Shown: one piece after another, positions 48,785 through 59,032 of the stretch
Numbering within the stretch: position 1 is the first letter of the stretch
Layout of the letters: the number at the start of each line of letters is the position of its first letter
NCBI RefSeq assembly: GCF_013366925.1
Contig: NZ_JAALDK010000003.1
Coordinates: forward strand, 745,356 to 809,355
Length of the DNA: 64,000 nucleotides
DNA from: Paraburkholderia youngii
GTDB taxonomy: Bacteria; Pseudomonadota; Gammaproteobacteria; Burkholderiales; Burkholderiaceae
Reading direction: 5' to 3'
Made by a program: the position numbers and the translations under genes
Notes under the pieces: generated by a model
Database searches by the model: none
What the model saw: only the letters and a program-made list of their open reading frames with translations
Told to the model about the DNA's origin: nothing

Positions 48785-50428
48785 TTAGAAGCGGCGTAGT
48801 TTGATTCCGTGCTTGCGCAGTGCATAGCCGATCTGCCGCGCCGTAATGCCGAGCAGGCGTGCCGCCTTTGCCTGCACCCAACCGCAGCGCTCCATGGCCC
48901 AGAGCAGCCGCTCACGCTCGTCCTCAGGGATGTGCTCACCAGAGTGCATGCCGAGACCGCGGGCATCGCGCTCCGGGGCGCCGAATTTCGCGGGAACGTT
49001 CAGCGCGTTACTGACTGTAACGTCCGACGAGCGTGCCGGACGTACTGAGTCTTCTCGCTCCACATGATGCAACACCTTCGTGAGGCACCGGTCGATCTCG
49101 CAGAGAAACGAAGAACGACCAATCGTGTCATGATGCGCCATTGTCGCAGTCCGCTCAATGCAGTTTTCGAGCTCGCGCACATTTCCGGGCCAGTAACAAC
49201 TCGACAGCACGCGCAACGCTTCCTCGTTGAAATGCAGAGCGCGACCGTTCTCACGATTAAAGCGGTTAAGGAAGTATTGCGCCATCTCGGGGATGTCTTC
49301 CCGGCGCTCGCGCAGCGGCGGCAACACGATGCTCACCACGTTGATGCGGTAGTAAAGATCCGCTCGGAATTCGCCCTCTCTCACCATTTGTTCCAGACTG
49401 CGATTAGTTGCAACGATGAGCCTCACGTCAACTCTCACGGGCGTTGTCCCTCCTACCCGCTCGAACTCCCGCTCCTGCAGAACGCGCAGGAGTTTCGCTT
49501 GGAACGACGGCGATATATCACCTATCTCGTCGAGGAAAAGTGTTCCGCCGTGCGCCAATTCGAAGCGCCCCTTGCGCTGAGTTTGCGCGCCCGTGAACGC
49601 CCCCTTCTCGTGGCCAAACAGCTCGCTTTCCAGCAGTGTTTCCGTGAGCGCCGCACAATTCACCGAGACGAATGGCTGGTCCTTGCGCGGGGACAAACGA
49701 TAGATTGCACGCGCGATCAACTCCTTGCCGGTGCCGCTCTCGCCGCGCAACAGCACCGTCGTTCTCGCAGGTGCGACCTGATGGACCTGCGAGAATACGT
49801 GCTGCATCGACGCAGATCGGCCGATTGCCCAATCGACTTGAATAGGAGGGGCCGCGTTCCGTCGGCGACTAATCTCCTCCTGCACGCTTTTGCGGTTCGG
49901 ATTCGCCTCACGCTCAAGCAGAAGTGCCCTGCCCATTGGCGCAGCAACAACTTCCAAAAGTTGGAGATCGTCTGCGAAAGCACGCTTCCCGCCCGGATTC
50001 TCACAAAGTGCTACGAGCACCCCGAGCGGCCGTCCTTCGTGCCGGATCGGTGTCCCAAGTAGAGCGACACGCTCGGCATTGGAAACACGAACAGCCCCCG
50101 TGCGGTCGTCGAACATTGGGTCACCATCCAACTCAGACACAACCACGGCGGACTCGCTTTCCTGTATCTGCCCTACGATCCCTTCACCGGAGGGAAAACG
50201 CATACCTTCTCGCCAGTCGTCTGACAGTCCCGTGTGACACAGGCCGCCAAGCTTTCCATCCGGCTGCTCGACGGCGATGAACGCGGACCGCCAGCCTCTC
50301 GCACGCGACAGAAACCACAGCGACCTCTTCAACGCGTGCTCCGCATTACGGGATGAGGCCAGCGTTTTTAGCACTTCGGCCACTACATCGAAATCGGGAG
50401 GGCTCTCGTTGATAAGAGAATGCGACAT
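48785..50428 (-). CDS. nifA: Nitrogenase regulator NifA, oxygen-sensitive type
   Basis: 547 aa from ATG 50428, with GGAG nine bases upstream; a TTG at 50449 is an alternative. Order: GAF domain (about 30-170), sigma-54 AAA+ domain (about 195-430, [24 protein letters not shown]), Fis-type helix-turn-helix at the C-terminus ([20 protein letters not shown]). At the AAA+ end is C-x11-C-x19-C-x4-C, the rhizobial motif linked to direct oxygen and iron sensing. It activates the sigma-54 nif promoters. No NifL partner is nearby. Confidence 0.97.
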   Translation of the reverse strand: MSHSLINESPPDFDVVAEVLKTLASSRNAEHALKRSLWFLSRARGWRSAFIAVEQPDGKLGGLCHTGLSDDWREGMRFPSGEGIVGQIQESESAVVVSELDGDPMFDDRTGAVRVSNAERVALLGTPIRHEGRPLGVLVALCENPGGKRAFADDLQLLEVVAAPMGRALLLEREANPNRKSVQEEISRRRNAAPPIQVDWAIGRSASMQHVFSQVHQVAPARTTVLLRGESGTGKELIARAIYRLSPRKDQPFVSVNCAALTETLLESELFGHEKGAFTGAQTQRKGRFELAHGGTLFLDEIGDISPSFQAKLLRVLQEREFERVGGTTPVRVDVRLIVATNRSLEQMVREGEFRADLYYRINVVSIVLPPLRERREDIPEMAQYFLNRFNRENGRALHFNEEALRVLSSCYWPGNVRELENCIERTATMAHHDTIGRSSFLCEIDRCLTKVLHHVEREDSVRPARSSDVTVSNALNVPAKFGAPERDARGLGMHSGEHIPEDERERLLWAMERCGWVQAKAARLLGITARQIGYALRKHGIKLRRF

Positions 50429-51152
50429 AGATTCGGGCTCCAGCGACAACTCGCCAACGTAGTGACGAGACGGCTCGGCACAACGGCAGAGCCAGTCGCG
50501 TTGGTGGCAGCCGAATTCGGGATGCCGCTGTGCTCAGGCATCGCCAAACTCGACAAAAATGACAAAAATGACAAAATCGCAGCAATGGCGTCGGGAAGCT
50601 GCAAACAGAGGCAACGAGGCCCCTCCGTTCGCGGCTAGCATACTAACCAAAAAAGACGTAGGTTTCACGACAAATTCGGGTCAACGGCAACCCGCACAGT
50701 CAGTCGAGGTTCCTAGTCTCGGTCGAACGCTGCCAGCGTTGAAGGAAGGCAGAAGCGGTTTCGTTATATGAAATTCAAATCGTAAGTGCCATAGGCCTCA
50801 AATGGCAGCTCAGGTTGCATTGCACGACTCCGCGCGAGTCCTTCCAAAATGCTGTGAGAGCTGTTCAGCAGCTTGCTCGAGTGCATCCGCCCAGTTGTTC
50901 GTCGTTTCTTTTTAGCGCGCGATCCAATGCAACGTTACACGCCTGCAACCGGTCGACACCTATGTCATTTCGCATCGAGGCCCGATGTTTCTCGATGACA
51001 TAAGTCAAACGTCACTCAGTGGGCTCCTGAATTCCCAAAGCAACGCTGCCTGCCCGCGTCAGCGTCGGGGCTGTCCATCGAAAATACCCGGCAGCAACCG
51101 TTTTGACGCGCCGAAATATCATCTCTTCGACGCGACCACGGCGCGACGTCAC
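50429..51152. other. 724 bp nifA upstream region
   Basis: No supported gene on either strand. It holds a 9 bp tandem repeat (50552-50578). No perfect FNR box, -24/-12 site or TGT-N10-ACA was found, so how nifA is switched on is not visible here. Confidence 0.4.
50552..50578. repeat. Three 9 bp tandem repeats upstream of nifA
   Basis: GACAAAAAT twice in full and a third degenerate copy (GACAAAATC), in phase at 9 bp, 124-150 bp upstream of the nifA start. Read on the minus strand this is a T-rich ATTTTTGTC series. It could be a bent upstream element, a binding array or a slippage tract. Confidence 0.6.
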
Positions 51153-52085
51153 CTAAACCTGACCACGCGTTGGCATCGCCGGCTGCTCTGCCGTGAATAT
51201 TCCGTGCTCTGCCGAGCTCAGCTGCAGCGAGCGAAAGAGGAACCGTTGAAGTGCGGTAGCTGCGGATGTTCGGTCGTTCCAGTTCTCTTGAGTGAACAGA
51301 CCGAATTCCGCCACTGGCGGCATCGGCAACCCGACAGCTTGCGGATCGATCGCGTGCATGGTGTCGCGGCGCACGTGCCAGTCGAGCAGCACTGCAATAC
51401 CGAGTCCTGCCTCAACGGCCGACTGCACCGCCGACAGGCTTGTGCTCGTACACGCAACACGCCACGCGATGCCGGCGTCGAGTAACGTCGCGAAAAAAAT
51501 CTCCTGCCACCGGCATGCGCCGCCGAATGCAACAATCGGAAGCGGGCCCTCGCCAAGGTCCGTGTTCCGGGTACGTGCGGCTGCCCAGCGAAGCGGATGC
51601 CGCCATGTAACTATCGGCTCCGAGTGAATCAGCGCAGGGTCGCCGATCGCGAAATCTAGTGTGTTGCTTGCGAGCCGCTGCGATAACGCCGGGCTCGCAT
51701 CGACAACAATCTCCAGCGCTACGTCCGGATAGAGAGCCGAGAACTGCCGCAATGCATGGCGAAGGTGGCTCATTGCGATGTCTTCCGGAATGCCGACCCT
51801 CACTGTGCCAGAAACGTCGCCCTCAGTCAGGGCGGAGCGAGCCGCGAGGCCAATGTCGAGGAGCTTGTGCGCATATGGCAGTAGCACGTTGCCCGCGGTG
51901 GTCGGCTTTACGCCGCGCGGTGAACGTTCGAGCAAGCGTTGGCCAACCTCATCTTCGAGCCGCCGAAGGGCCATGCTGACAGCAGCCTGTGTCCGATGGA
52001 GAGCCATCGCAGCATTGCTCACGCTGCCGGCTTCTACAACCGTCACGAATGTACGCAGCAGCGTGCTGTCGAGATCGCGAATCAT
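51153..52085 (-). CDS. LysR-type transcriptional regulator
   Basis: 310 aa from 52085. N-terminal winged helix (residues 1-65: LRTFVTVVEAGSVSNAAMAL, TQAAVSMALRRLEDEVGQRL) and a substrate-binding domain (about 90-295, GTVRVGIPEDIAM, LDFAIGDPAL). Not NodD: it lacks NodD sequence. It is divergent from the small-molecule cluster at 52741, with a dyad 20 bp upstream of its start, so it likely controls that cluster and itself. Confidence 0.92.
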   Translation of the reverse strand: MIRDLDSTLLRTFVTVVEAGSVSNAAMALHRTQAAVSMALRRLEDEVGQRLLERSPRGVKPTTAGNVLLPYAHKLLDIGLAARSALTEGDVSGTVRVGIPEDIAMSHLRHALRQFSALYPDVALEIVVDASPALSQRLASNTLDFAIGDPALIHSEPIVTWRHPLRWAAARTRNTDLGEGPLPIVAFGGACRWQEIFFATLLDAGIAWRVACTSTSLSAVQSAVEAGLGIAVLLDWHVRRDTMHAIDPQAVGLPMPPVAEFGLFTQENWNDRTSAATALQRFLFRSLQLSSAEHGIFTAEQPAMPTRGQV

Positions 52086-52104
52086 CAATTTCCCTCATGC
52101 AGAC

Positions 52105-52123
52105 ATAAAGATTATCAGCTTAT
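52105..52123. promoter_or_regulatory. LysR-type dyad
   Basis: ATAA-N11-TTAT, an inverted repeat of the T-N11-A class bound by LysR proteins, 20 bp upstream of the LysR start at 52085. The nearest plus-strand gene begins 618 bp away, so the site is more certain for autoregulation. Confidence 0.4.
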
Positions 52124-52740
52124 ACCACGCATACCCCTGCGGTTAATATCCTACCGTCACGAGTCAGGGAACATGGATGCGAAGAAAGTTGCACGAAAAA
52201 CACGCCGAATACGCACTGCGGGGAATACCCGAGTCGCTGGCGCACCCGGCCCTTCGAGCTTCGCCGTGTACCTGATCGAACAGCCGCCACCGAACTGGCC
52301 AATGCTCCTTCCAGTGAAGGAGCGATACTGCAGAAAAGCACAGCTTGACGTTGTGGCCTCCAGTCACCTCGTGCCCACGTCATGGCGCTCCTCGATGAGG
52401 AGTTCTAGGCACGCCGGCCTATCTGAGCCCGGATACGTCCACTTAACTGCAATTAGCAAACAATAGGTTGAAGCATTGCGTTCAGCAGGTTGCACGAACC
52501 CTCTCTCGCTATGCCAGCCGAAAAAAATGCCTAGGAATGTTTGACAGTGCTGCCCTCTCATCGCACGACCACCGCGGTCGCGGTTCGAGTCTAGAAGCTC
52601 GCGGGACTCCCGCGAGCCTGATGTACGCATCGAAGTTTCCCGCAAGAACGCGTCAAGGTGCCCGGCTGATCTCCTCGACGCGTTTATAGCAGCCCGGTTC
52701 GCTCGTTTCTTTGCCTTTTCAATTTCTAAACGGAGGTCAC
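52124..52740. other. 617 bp between the LysR gene and the cluster
   Basis: Short frames on both strands (for example plus 52172-52466) lack family features. No nod box, sigma-54 or NifA site was found. Confidence 0.35.
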
Positions 52741-53454
52741 ATGAGTACAGCCAACGATCGCATTTATTTTGAGCAAGTCGCTCAACAAGCTGTGGAGCAG
52801 ATGTTCGCAACTTCGCCCGAAACCGCAGCGTTCCACCGTGGCGATTGGATCGACAGTGAGTACTATCGCCGCCACCTCGTAGAAACTGTATTGCGAATCC
52901 GACTCAATAACGAGGTCGACGCGTTCGCACTCTACAAAATCGGCTCCAAGGACAACACGCTCGCACAGATCCTCGCGCAATACTTGGCAGAAGGATACGG
53001 GCATGAGGGGAAATTCCTCCACGACCTTAAGAAATTCGGCGTATCTGCCAATGACGTCGACCGGATTGCCCCCCTCCACAGCACCGACAAACTGATCGGC
53101 TACCTCTATCTGAGCATTGGTCGCAACGGTCCGCTGCCGACGATGGTCTGGAACTGGCTGCTCGAATGGTATACCAATCGCTACAGCAAGAGCATTACAG
53201 AAGCCGCCAAGCGGGCGTTCGGCCACGATCACGTTAAAGGTTCACTCGACCGCATTCAGTACGCAGAATCGCACAAGCACTATGACATCATTTGGATTGC
53301 CCTTCAGCGGGCAATAGGCGGCTGGGGCAGCATTGAGAGCGCGGAAATGTATCTCCGCAACTTCGTCGGCCTGATCCATGAATATTTCGATGAGTTGCGT
53401 GTGACGACCGTGCCCCGGACGGAAAGCATAACGTCGCGGGAAGCAGCCACATGA
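52741..53454 (+). CDS. Haem-oxygenase-fold (HDO/TenA-like) putative metal-dependent oxidase
   Basis: 237 aa from 52741 with ACGGAGG upstream. An all-helical sequence of the haem-oxygenase-like superfamily: LNNEVDAFALYKIGSKDN, LAEGYGHEGKFLHDLKKFGV and YAESHKHYDIIWIAL give clustered E/H/D residues on helices where diiron members bind metal (H-x3-D present; the usual final H is W). Members include PqqC, TenA and oxidases of small-molecule pathways. Substrate unknown. Heads a plus-strand unit ending in an ATP-grasp gene. Confidence 0.55.
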   Translation: MSTANDRIYFEQVAQQAVEQMFATSPETAAFHRGDWIDSEYYRRHLVETVLRIRLNNEVDAFALYKIGSKDNTLAQILAQYLAEGYGHEGKFLHDLKKFGVSANDVDRIAPLHSTDKLIGYLYLSIGRNGPLPTMVWNWLLEWYTNRYSKSITEAAKRAFGHDHVKGSLDRIQYAESHKHYDIIWIALQRAIGGWGSIESAEMYLRNFVGLIHEYFDELRVTTVPRTESITSREAAT

Positions 53455-54084
53455 CCGCCGTCGTCTTGGTTGCGCCTGCGTCATCCGGTACCGCAGTTTT
53501 CGCCGCCACAGCTCGTCAAGGTATCGCGGCCCTTGCATTTGCGCGTGCCGCGACCCTTCGACTGCGAGCGTCTGTTGCGTCCTTCGCGGTGGTGGGCGCT
53601 GCGCTCGGCGTCTTCCCATGCACAGGCGAGTCACCGTGGACAGTTCAGCGCTCGCGGAGATTGCCGGGCAGCAGTGTAATGGACACATATACCCACTGGT
53701 TAAACTGAACAAGTCGATCTTGTTGTCGAAACTGATGATACGCGGCCATATTTGCAATCCAAACCCACGCAGCTCCAGCAATGCGAACGTGGCGATGCGA
53801 CGTGCCTAACCATCGTACGGTTCGTCAAATCCATATCAGCGGACTTCGCCAGCGGCGCCGAAGTGGCGAGTGTGCGCCACAATCCGGTCTCAAAGGAGAC
53901 GAAGCTCCCACGCCCACCCGCCCTCCACTATCGCGAGACTGACTGCTCTCTTAAACCCCTACCAGACATGTCCGGCTCACCGCCGCAGATCGCCCCGACG
54001 CCGGGCCCGGACATCGCCAAAACGCTCTGTGCGCTCAAATTTGATCAAGCCGAAAAAATATCTGAACAAGTTGCTTCCACATGA
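53451..54084 (+). pseudogene. Frameshifted remnant between the oxidase and ATP-grasp genes
   Basis: An ATG overlaps the oxidase stop by 4 bp (ATGA) and reads MTAVVLVAPASSGTAVFAAT, like an ATP-grasp N-terminus. The frame degenerates into low-complexity Arg/Ala and stops at 53708. A frame 53752-54084 ends with a 4 bp overlap to the ATP-grasp gene and looks protein-like near its end ([14 protein letters not shown]). The most likely reading is one gene of about 210 codons broken by frameshifts; two small genes is the alternative. Confidence 0.4.
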
Positions 54085-55400
54085 AAGCCAATCATCCTGC
54101 TAAGGGTAACCGCATAGTCGTGCTTAACCGGTGGTCCGACGGTTTCGCCGCCTATCAGCGCTACATTGATCATGCGGCGAACAAGATCGCATACGTCTGC
54201 ACGCCCAATAGTGTCGCCGCGCTTGACACCTCTCGCATTGCACACGTCGAACAGCTATCTGACATCCTCGATGAAGAAGCGCTGCATGCGGCCGTGCGCG
54301 CCTGTAGTTCAGCGCTCGGCGGCATCGACAGGCTAGTCGCCTTATCCGAATTCGACCTTTTAGCGGCCGCGCGACTGCGCAATTCGTTCAATATCCCCGG
54401 CGACCTTCCCGAGACAGTCGTGCGCTTTCGAAATAGGGCCGTTACGAAGAATACTATCGCCGCAGCTGGCCTGCGTGTACCGCGGTTTGCAGCCCTAGAA
54501 GATCTGGTCGTTGCCAAGGCGGCGACTACCACTGTGATGCGTTTTCCGATAATCGTGAAACCGCGATCAGGTAAGGCGAACATAGGGTCACGGCGCATCG
54601 AGACCCGTCCTGAGTTCGATGCACTGTGGCCGACACTACCGCTTGCCGAGTACGATTGCGAGGAGTACATCGACGGTCCGGTTTATCACGTTGACGGCTT
54701 CCTTCTGAATGGCACATTGGTTATCGCGCGCGCGTCTCGCTACATCAACACTTATGTCCAGTTCGCTCAAGGTAAACCACTCGGCTCGGTGATGCTCGAC
54801 CCAGGTCCTCTAAATGAGGCGCTGACCGCATTCTCCGTAAAATGTCTGCGCGCCCTGGATTTCAGAAATGGGCCATTCCATCTTGAGATAGTCCGGGGCT
54901 GCGATGGATTGTATTTCCTTAAGGTTGGTGCCCGCGTCGGCGAAGGAGAAATCCCATTCCTCTTTCACGATCTGTACGGTGTTGACCTGTTCGCCCTCTG
55001 GGCCGCGCAGCAGTCAGGTGACAGGGCGCGGTTAGCCACTCAGGTGCAAGCAGCACTAGACGCGTCGGCATCGTCCGCCCGCGGTGGATTCCTCATGTTG
55101 CCGGAGCCAGTGGGCAAAGTATTCGTCGATGCAAAATTGCTACGAGAGATCCCCGCGCTTTACGATGCGGTTTTCCCCAAGCCACATCATTTCTTCGACG
55201 GCACCGGCGGCTACGCCACCCTCCTCGCGCGCTTCCGCTACCGCGCTGCATCGGAGCACGAAATCGCCACAGCAATTCACACGACATTAGACAATTTCCA
55301 ATACACGCTCGCCGAGATTGCCGCGCCCCCCTTCACTGCGGAGCCAGCGGCTCCAATGGTTCATCCCGGAAGGCATTCCCCGCCGCTTCTGCCTTGCTAG
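54081..55400 (+). CDS. ATP-grasp ligase
   Basis: 439 aa. Pre-ATP-grasp region 10-115 ([20 protein letters not shown]). ATP-grasp core 120-320 with [40 protein letters not shown] (ATP-binding lysine), [18 protein letters not shown] and [21 protein letters not shown] (metal ligands E in HLEI; in this family the second is often E/N, here K or R). Forms an amide or other acyl bond through an acyl phosphate. Substrate unknown. Ends 4 bp inside the convergent nodD. Confidence 0.75.
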   Translation: MKANHPAKGNRIVVLNRWSDGFAAYQRYIDHAANKIAYVCTPNSVAALDTSRIAHVEQLSDILDEEALHAAVRACSSALGGIDRLVALSEFDLLAAARLRNSFNIPGDLPETVVRFRNRAVTKNTIAAAGLRVPRFAALEDLVVAKAATTTVMRFPIIVKPRSGKANIGSRRIETRPEFDALWPTLPLAEYDCEEYIDGPVYHVDGFLLNGTLVIARASRYINTYVQFAQGKPLGSVMLDPGPLNEALTAFSVKCLRALDFRNGPFHLEIVRGCDGLYFLKVGARVGEGEIPFLFHDLYGVDLFALWAAQQSGDRARLATQVQAALDASASSARGGFLMLPEPVGKVFVDAKLLREIPALYDAVFPKPHHFFDGTGGYATLLARFRYRAASEHEIATAIHTTLDNFQYTLAEIAAPPFTAEPAAPMVHPGRHSPPLLPC

Positions 55401-56305
55401 ACGTAGTTTCGCGCCTCCTCCAGCAGGAGCTCACGCATCCAGATGCTCGCAGGATCACCGTTATGCAGGGAAGGCCATTGGATCGCTTCAGTGAAACAGG
55501 AAAGTGGCAACGGGACGTCGACGATCCGCAGCGGGGCGACTTCTGCGAAATACTTTGCCAACCTCAGAGGAATCGTAGCGATACGGTTAGTATGAAGCAG
55601 GACTCGCGGGATCAAGTCGAAGGTAGGCACGATAACCTCTTCGCGCCTCTTGAGACCTAGATCGAGTAAGAAGAACTCCTCGATCGAAGGTCTCCGTGCA
55701 CGCCCAAACCTCACTGTTACGTGTCCCATCGACATATACTTCTCGAGTGGCAGGCGGCGGGACAACTGTTTGTTCGTCGGACAGCCTACACACACGAGCT
55801 TCTCCTCAAAGAGCGGTGCTTTAGGATGAGCATCAGCCAACAACAGCTCCGGCAGGATCAAAAAATCGGCGTCCCCACGCCGAAGCAGCTCACCCGGGTC
55901 GTCATCAGGGAAAAGCAATTCGAAACCAACCGAAGGAGCCTCGCGCGCTACACGCTCAATGACATTCTGAAAATAGACCAGCGTCATAAAGTCGGACAGG
56001 CACACCCTGAAGCGGCGATTCGACTTGTCCGGTCGAAACACGTCCCGCGAGATGATCGAAAGCTGGATGTGCGATAAGGCTTCTCGAACAGGTCCAGCGA
56101 GCTCCGTCGCTCGCGCAGTGGGGACGAACTCACGACCTCTCAATACAAACAGGTCGTCGCCGAAATAATCGCGTAGTCGAGCGACGGCGGCGCTCATGGC
56201 AGGCTGGCTCAGATTGACGCTTTGCGCCGCAGCCGTCAAGTTGCGCTGCGTCATCAGCGCATCCAGCGCGACGAGAAGATTCAGATCAAGGCCTTTGAAT
56301 CGCAT
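55397..56305 (-). CDS. nodD: Nodulation regulator NodD
   Basis: 302 aa LysR-type regulator with the NodD start ([18 protein letters not shown]) and helix-turn-helix ([20 protein letters not shown]). NodD characteristics continue in [19 protein letters not shown] and [21 protein letters not shown]. With plant flavonoids it activates the nod box divergent to it, upstream of nodB. Converges on the ATP-grasp gene with a 4 bp overlap. Confidence 0.96.
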   Translation of the reverse strand: MRFKGLDLNLLVALDALMTQRNLTAAAQSVNLSQPAMSAAVARLRDYFGDDLFVLRGREFVPTARATELAGPVREALSHIQLSIISRDVFRPDKSNRRFRVCLSDFMTLVYFQNVIERVAREAPSVGFELLFPDDDPGELLRRGDADFLILPELLLADAHPKAPLFEEKLVCVGCPTNKQLSRRLPLEKYMSMGHVTVRFGRARRPSIEEFFLLDLGLKRREEVIVPTFDLIPRVLLHTNRIATIPLRLAKYFAEVAPLRIVDVPLPLSCFTEAIQWPSLHNGDPASIWMRELLLEEARNYV

Positions 56306-56312
56306 GTTCCGG

Positions 56313-56361
56313 TATCCGCCTTATGGATGAGACATATCGAAACAATCGATTGTACAAATTA
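56313..56361 (+). promoter_or_regulatory. nod box
   Basis: 49 bp matching the consensus in its landmarks: TATCC at 56313, GGATG at 56325, then ATCGAAACAATCGATTG at 56336-56352, the conserved core of paired LysR half-sites, and ACAAATT. It lies between the divergent nodD and nodB genes, starting 8 bp upstream of nodD and about 170 bp upstream of nodB. Confidence 0.88.
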
Positions 56362-56531
56362 TTTGCGATAACGCAAAGTTGCGACAATTCAAATTGAATA
56401 GGGAACGTCGAAGCCCGTCTGTCGTAGTGCTGATTGATCCACAAAATCCCGCATAGTGATCCGCAGTTGGCGATCGAACCTATCGGCAGATCAAACGATA
56501 CAAGGCATGCGTCGGACGCGATGGAAAGGCT

Positions 56532-57209
56532 ATGAACCACCCAGACTATTTGACAGAAGTGCGCAGCGGCAGTGATTGTGCCGATCTTCGCCCTAAGGTT
56601 TACCTTACATTTGATGACGGACCTCATCCAGTATGGACGCCGAAAATACTTGACATATTGGCATATGAGCAAGCGGCGGCAACTTTCTGTGTCATTGGCG
56701 CGTACGCAGCGGAGTATCCAGAACTGATCAAACGGATCGCCGCAGAAGGTCATGAACTCGCTAACCACACCATGACACATCCAGACCTTTCGAAATGTGA
56801 GCCGGACCTAGTTCGCCGTGAAATATGGGAGGCGGATACGCTTATCAAGGAGACGTGTCCTGCGGCGAAAGTGACGTATATCCGCGCGCCATACGGAATC
56901 TGGACGAAAGACGCAATCGGGGAAACGGGGAAGGCTGGACTGATCGCGCTTCACTGGTCAGTAGACCCGCGGGATTGGTCTCAACCGGGTGTCAATGCGA
57001 TTGTTGATGCGGTGATGGCATCAGTCCGGCCAGGCTCGATTGTGCTGTTGCATGATGGAAGCCCCCCCGGAGAGTCGAACTCCGATGTTCACACGACATC
57101 CCGCAGACAGACGGCCGAGGCTCTCTCGCGTCTAATTCCTGCATTGAAGGCGCGCAGGTTCGTGATTAGTCGACTTCCTGATCGTCGATCCCAAACACTG
57201 GGCGAATGA
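56532..57209 (+). CDS. nodB: Chitooligosaccharide deacetylase NodB
   Basis: 225 aa, NodB-homology polysaccharide deacetylase fold. Catalytic motifs: TFDDGPHP (metal Asp), HTMTHP (zinc His pair), RAPYG, DPRDW and LLHDG. It removes the N-acetyl group from the non-reducing end of the chitin oligomer so that NodA can acylate it. First gene of nodBCIJHASU. Confidence 0.96.
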   Translation: MNHPDYLTEVRSGSDCADLRPKVYLTFDDGPHPVWTPKILDILAYEQAAATFCVIGAYAAEYPELIKRIAAEGHELANHTMTHPDLSKCEPDLVRREIWEADTLIKETCPAAKVTYIRAPYGIWTKDAIGETGKAGLIALHWSVDPRDWSQPGVNAIVDAVMASVRPGSIVLLHDGSPPGESNSDVHTTSRRQTAEALSRLIPALKARRFVISRLPDRRSQTLGE

Positions 57210-57639
57210 GCGCACATCTGTAACCACTAGCCTGCTTGGACTATTGGCTGGCCCACTCATTGCAAACGGTTCCCTATAGTCACATCGAGAGATCGTGCAC
57301 GATTCTGGCGCGCAATCAAATGAAGATGTCAGGAAAAACTGACCCCCGAAAAAAGGATCCACTGATATAACTTTCCGTGTGCGCCGATGGAGGTGTTGTT
57401 GCTTACCTCGATACCATGGAACGCATTGAAGGAGGTTATTAGTCGGCCGAAAGTGACAGATTAATACGATTGCATCAACAAACGACGGTACACGACAGCA
57501 CGCAGTCAACTCTTTCTACGGTATCGCAGTTTCACGCAGGGTCTGTCGTCGATGTGATCGCGCCAAGCAGGCGTATTGACGGATCCTAGCAGGCCTGTAA
57601 TCAGATCATTTTTTGACACCACTTAGCAAACTGACCTCG
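57210..57639. other. 430 bp gap between nodB and nodC
   Basis: No gene is supported, though nodB and nodC are often close together in other rhizobia. Sequence near 57330-57440 is purine-rich, with a GGAGG run, and may be an IS scar. I saw no second nod box. Confidence 0.4.
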
Positions 57640-58983
57640 ATGAACATTCCTGCCGCCATCAATACGACCTCCGTTTTATTGTACGCACTTCTTTCTGCCG
57701 TTTATAAGACAGCACAGGTTCTACATTCCTTACCCGCTCCAGCTGAGCATAGCAGCCAATCTGCCACGAATTTTCTTCCCGACGTCGACGTCATCGTTCC
57801 GTGCTTCAACGAAAACCCCGATACTCTGCGCGCGTGTCTCGCCTCTATCGCAACGCAGGAATACTCAGGAGCTTTAAAAATCCACGTGGTCGATGACGGA
57901 TCCGCCAACCGCGATGCGTTGGAACCCGTTTATCGCGACTACGAGCACGATCCAAGATTCAATTTTGTTCTTCTCCCCCAAAACGTGGGAAAACGCAAGG
58001 CCCAGATCGCCGCAATACGGGCTTCATCCGCAGAACTCATACTCAACGTCGATTCCGACACGACCTTGGCGCCTGACGTTATAAGCCAACTCATACTGAC
58101 AATGAGCGATGCAGAGGTCGGCGCCGCCATGGGTCAATTGACCGCCAGCAATCGCAACGATACATGGTTAACCCGTCTGATTGATATGGAATACTGGCTC
58201 GCGTGTAACGAGGAGCGCGCAGCTCAGGCCCGGTTCGGCGCCGTGATGTGCTGCTGCGGACCGTGCGCGATATATCGTCGCTCCGCGCTTCTCTTGCTGC
58301 TTGACCAGTACGAGACACAGATGTTCCGGGGAAAGCGAAGCGATTTTGGGGAAGATCGTCATCTAACAATTCTCATGCTGGCCGCGGGCTACCGAACAGA
58401 GTACGCTCCAAATGCGATCGCTTCGACCGTGGTTCCAGACAGACTGGGGCCGTATCTTCGCCAACAATTGCGCTGGGCGCGAAGCACGTATCGCGACACG
58501 CTGTTGGCGCTACGGCTTTTACCCCGCCTAGATCGGTATCTTACGCTGGACGTCATTGCGCAGAATGCAGGCTCCCTATTGCTCGCGATCGCAATGCTCT
58601 CCGGCTTTTTACAGATCGTATTGACAGAGACGGCCCCATGGAAGGCGTGCTTCTTGATTGCGTCAATGAGCATGCTCCGCTGCTCCGTGGCAGCCGTGCG
58701 CTCTTGTGAGCTTCGATTTCTTGGGTTTTCCGCGCACACGCTGGTCAACCTACTGTTCCTACTACCTGTTAAGGCGTACGCCTTGTGTACACTCAGCAAC
58801 AGCAACTGGCTGTCCCGCGGCGTGGCCGCCGGCGGTTGTAGCGCACACGTCGACCCGCCGGGGCACGACACTGAAACGGGCACCACTATATCCACAAATG
58901 GCGGGGCTCAGCGTGACAAGCCCCGTCGACACTGGGATGAGCAGGCATTCACGGAATCTGATGACGTTTTCCGAAACAAATGA
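57640..58983 (+). CDS. nodC: N-acetylglucosaminyltransferase NodC
   Basis: 447 aa from 57640 ([19 protein letters not shown]), an inner-membrane chitin synthase that builds the Nod-factor backbone. N-terminal membrane helix, GT2 domain with [24 protein letters not shown] and EDRHLT (catalytic D), the [14 protein letters not shown] processivity motif (Q-x2-RW), and C-terminal helices. It ends with a long hydrophilic tail ([15 protein letters not shown]). Confidence 0.96.
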   Translation: MNIPAAINTTSVLLYALLSAVYKTAQVLHSLPAPAEHSSQSATNFLPDVDVIVPCFNENPDTLRACLASIATQEYSGALKIHVVDDGSANRDALEPVYRDYEHDPRFNFVLLPQNVGKRKAQIAAIRASSAELILNVDSDTTLAPDVISQLILTMSDAEVGAAMGQLTASNRNDTWLTRLIDMEYWLACNEERAAQARFGAVMCCCGPCAIYRRSALLLLLDQYETQMFRGKRSDFGEDRHLTILMLAAGYRTEYAPNAIASTVVPDRLGPYLRQQLRWARSTYRDTLLALRLLPRLDRYLTLDVIAQNAGSLLLAIAMLSGFLQIVLTETAPWKACFLIASMSMLRCSVAAVRSCELRFLGFSAHTLVNLLFLLPVKAYALCTLSNSNWLSRGVAAGGCSAHVDPPGHDTETGTTISTNGGAQRDKPRRHWDEQAFTESDDVFRNK

Positions 58984-59032
58984 TCGTGTTCGTCACGAGA
59001 TCTTCCTGAAGAGAACAACCATTTGGATTTCC

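Noticed and set aside
49064..50062. 332-aa plus frame across nifA
   Set aside because: Shadow of the AAA+ domain of NifA; Arg/His-rich and without domains.
51153..52085. LysR gene as a second NodD
   Set aside because: It lacks NodD-specific sequence and has no nod box beside it; the true nodD is at 55397-56305.
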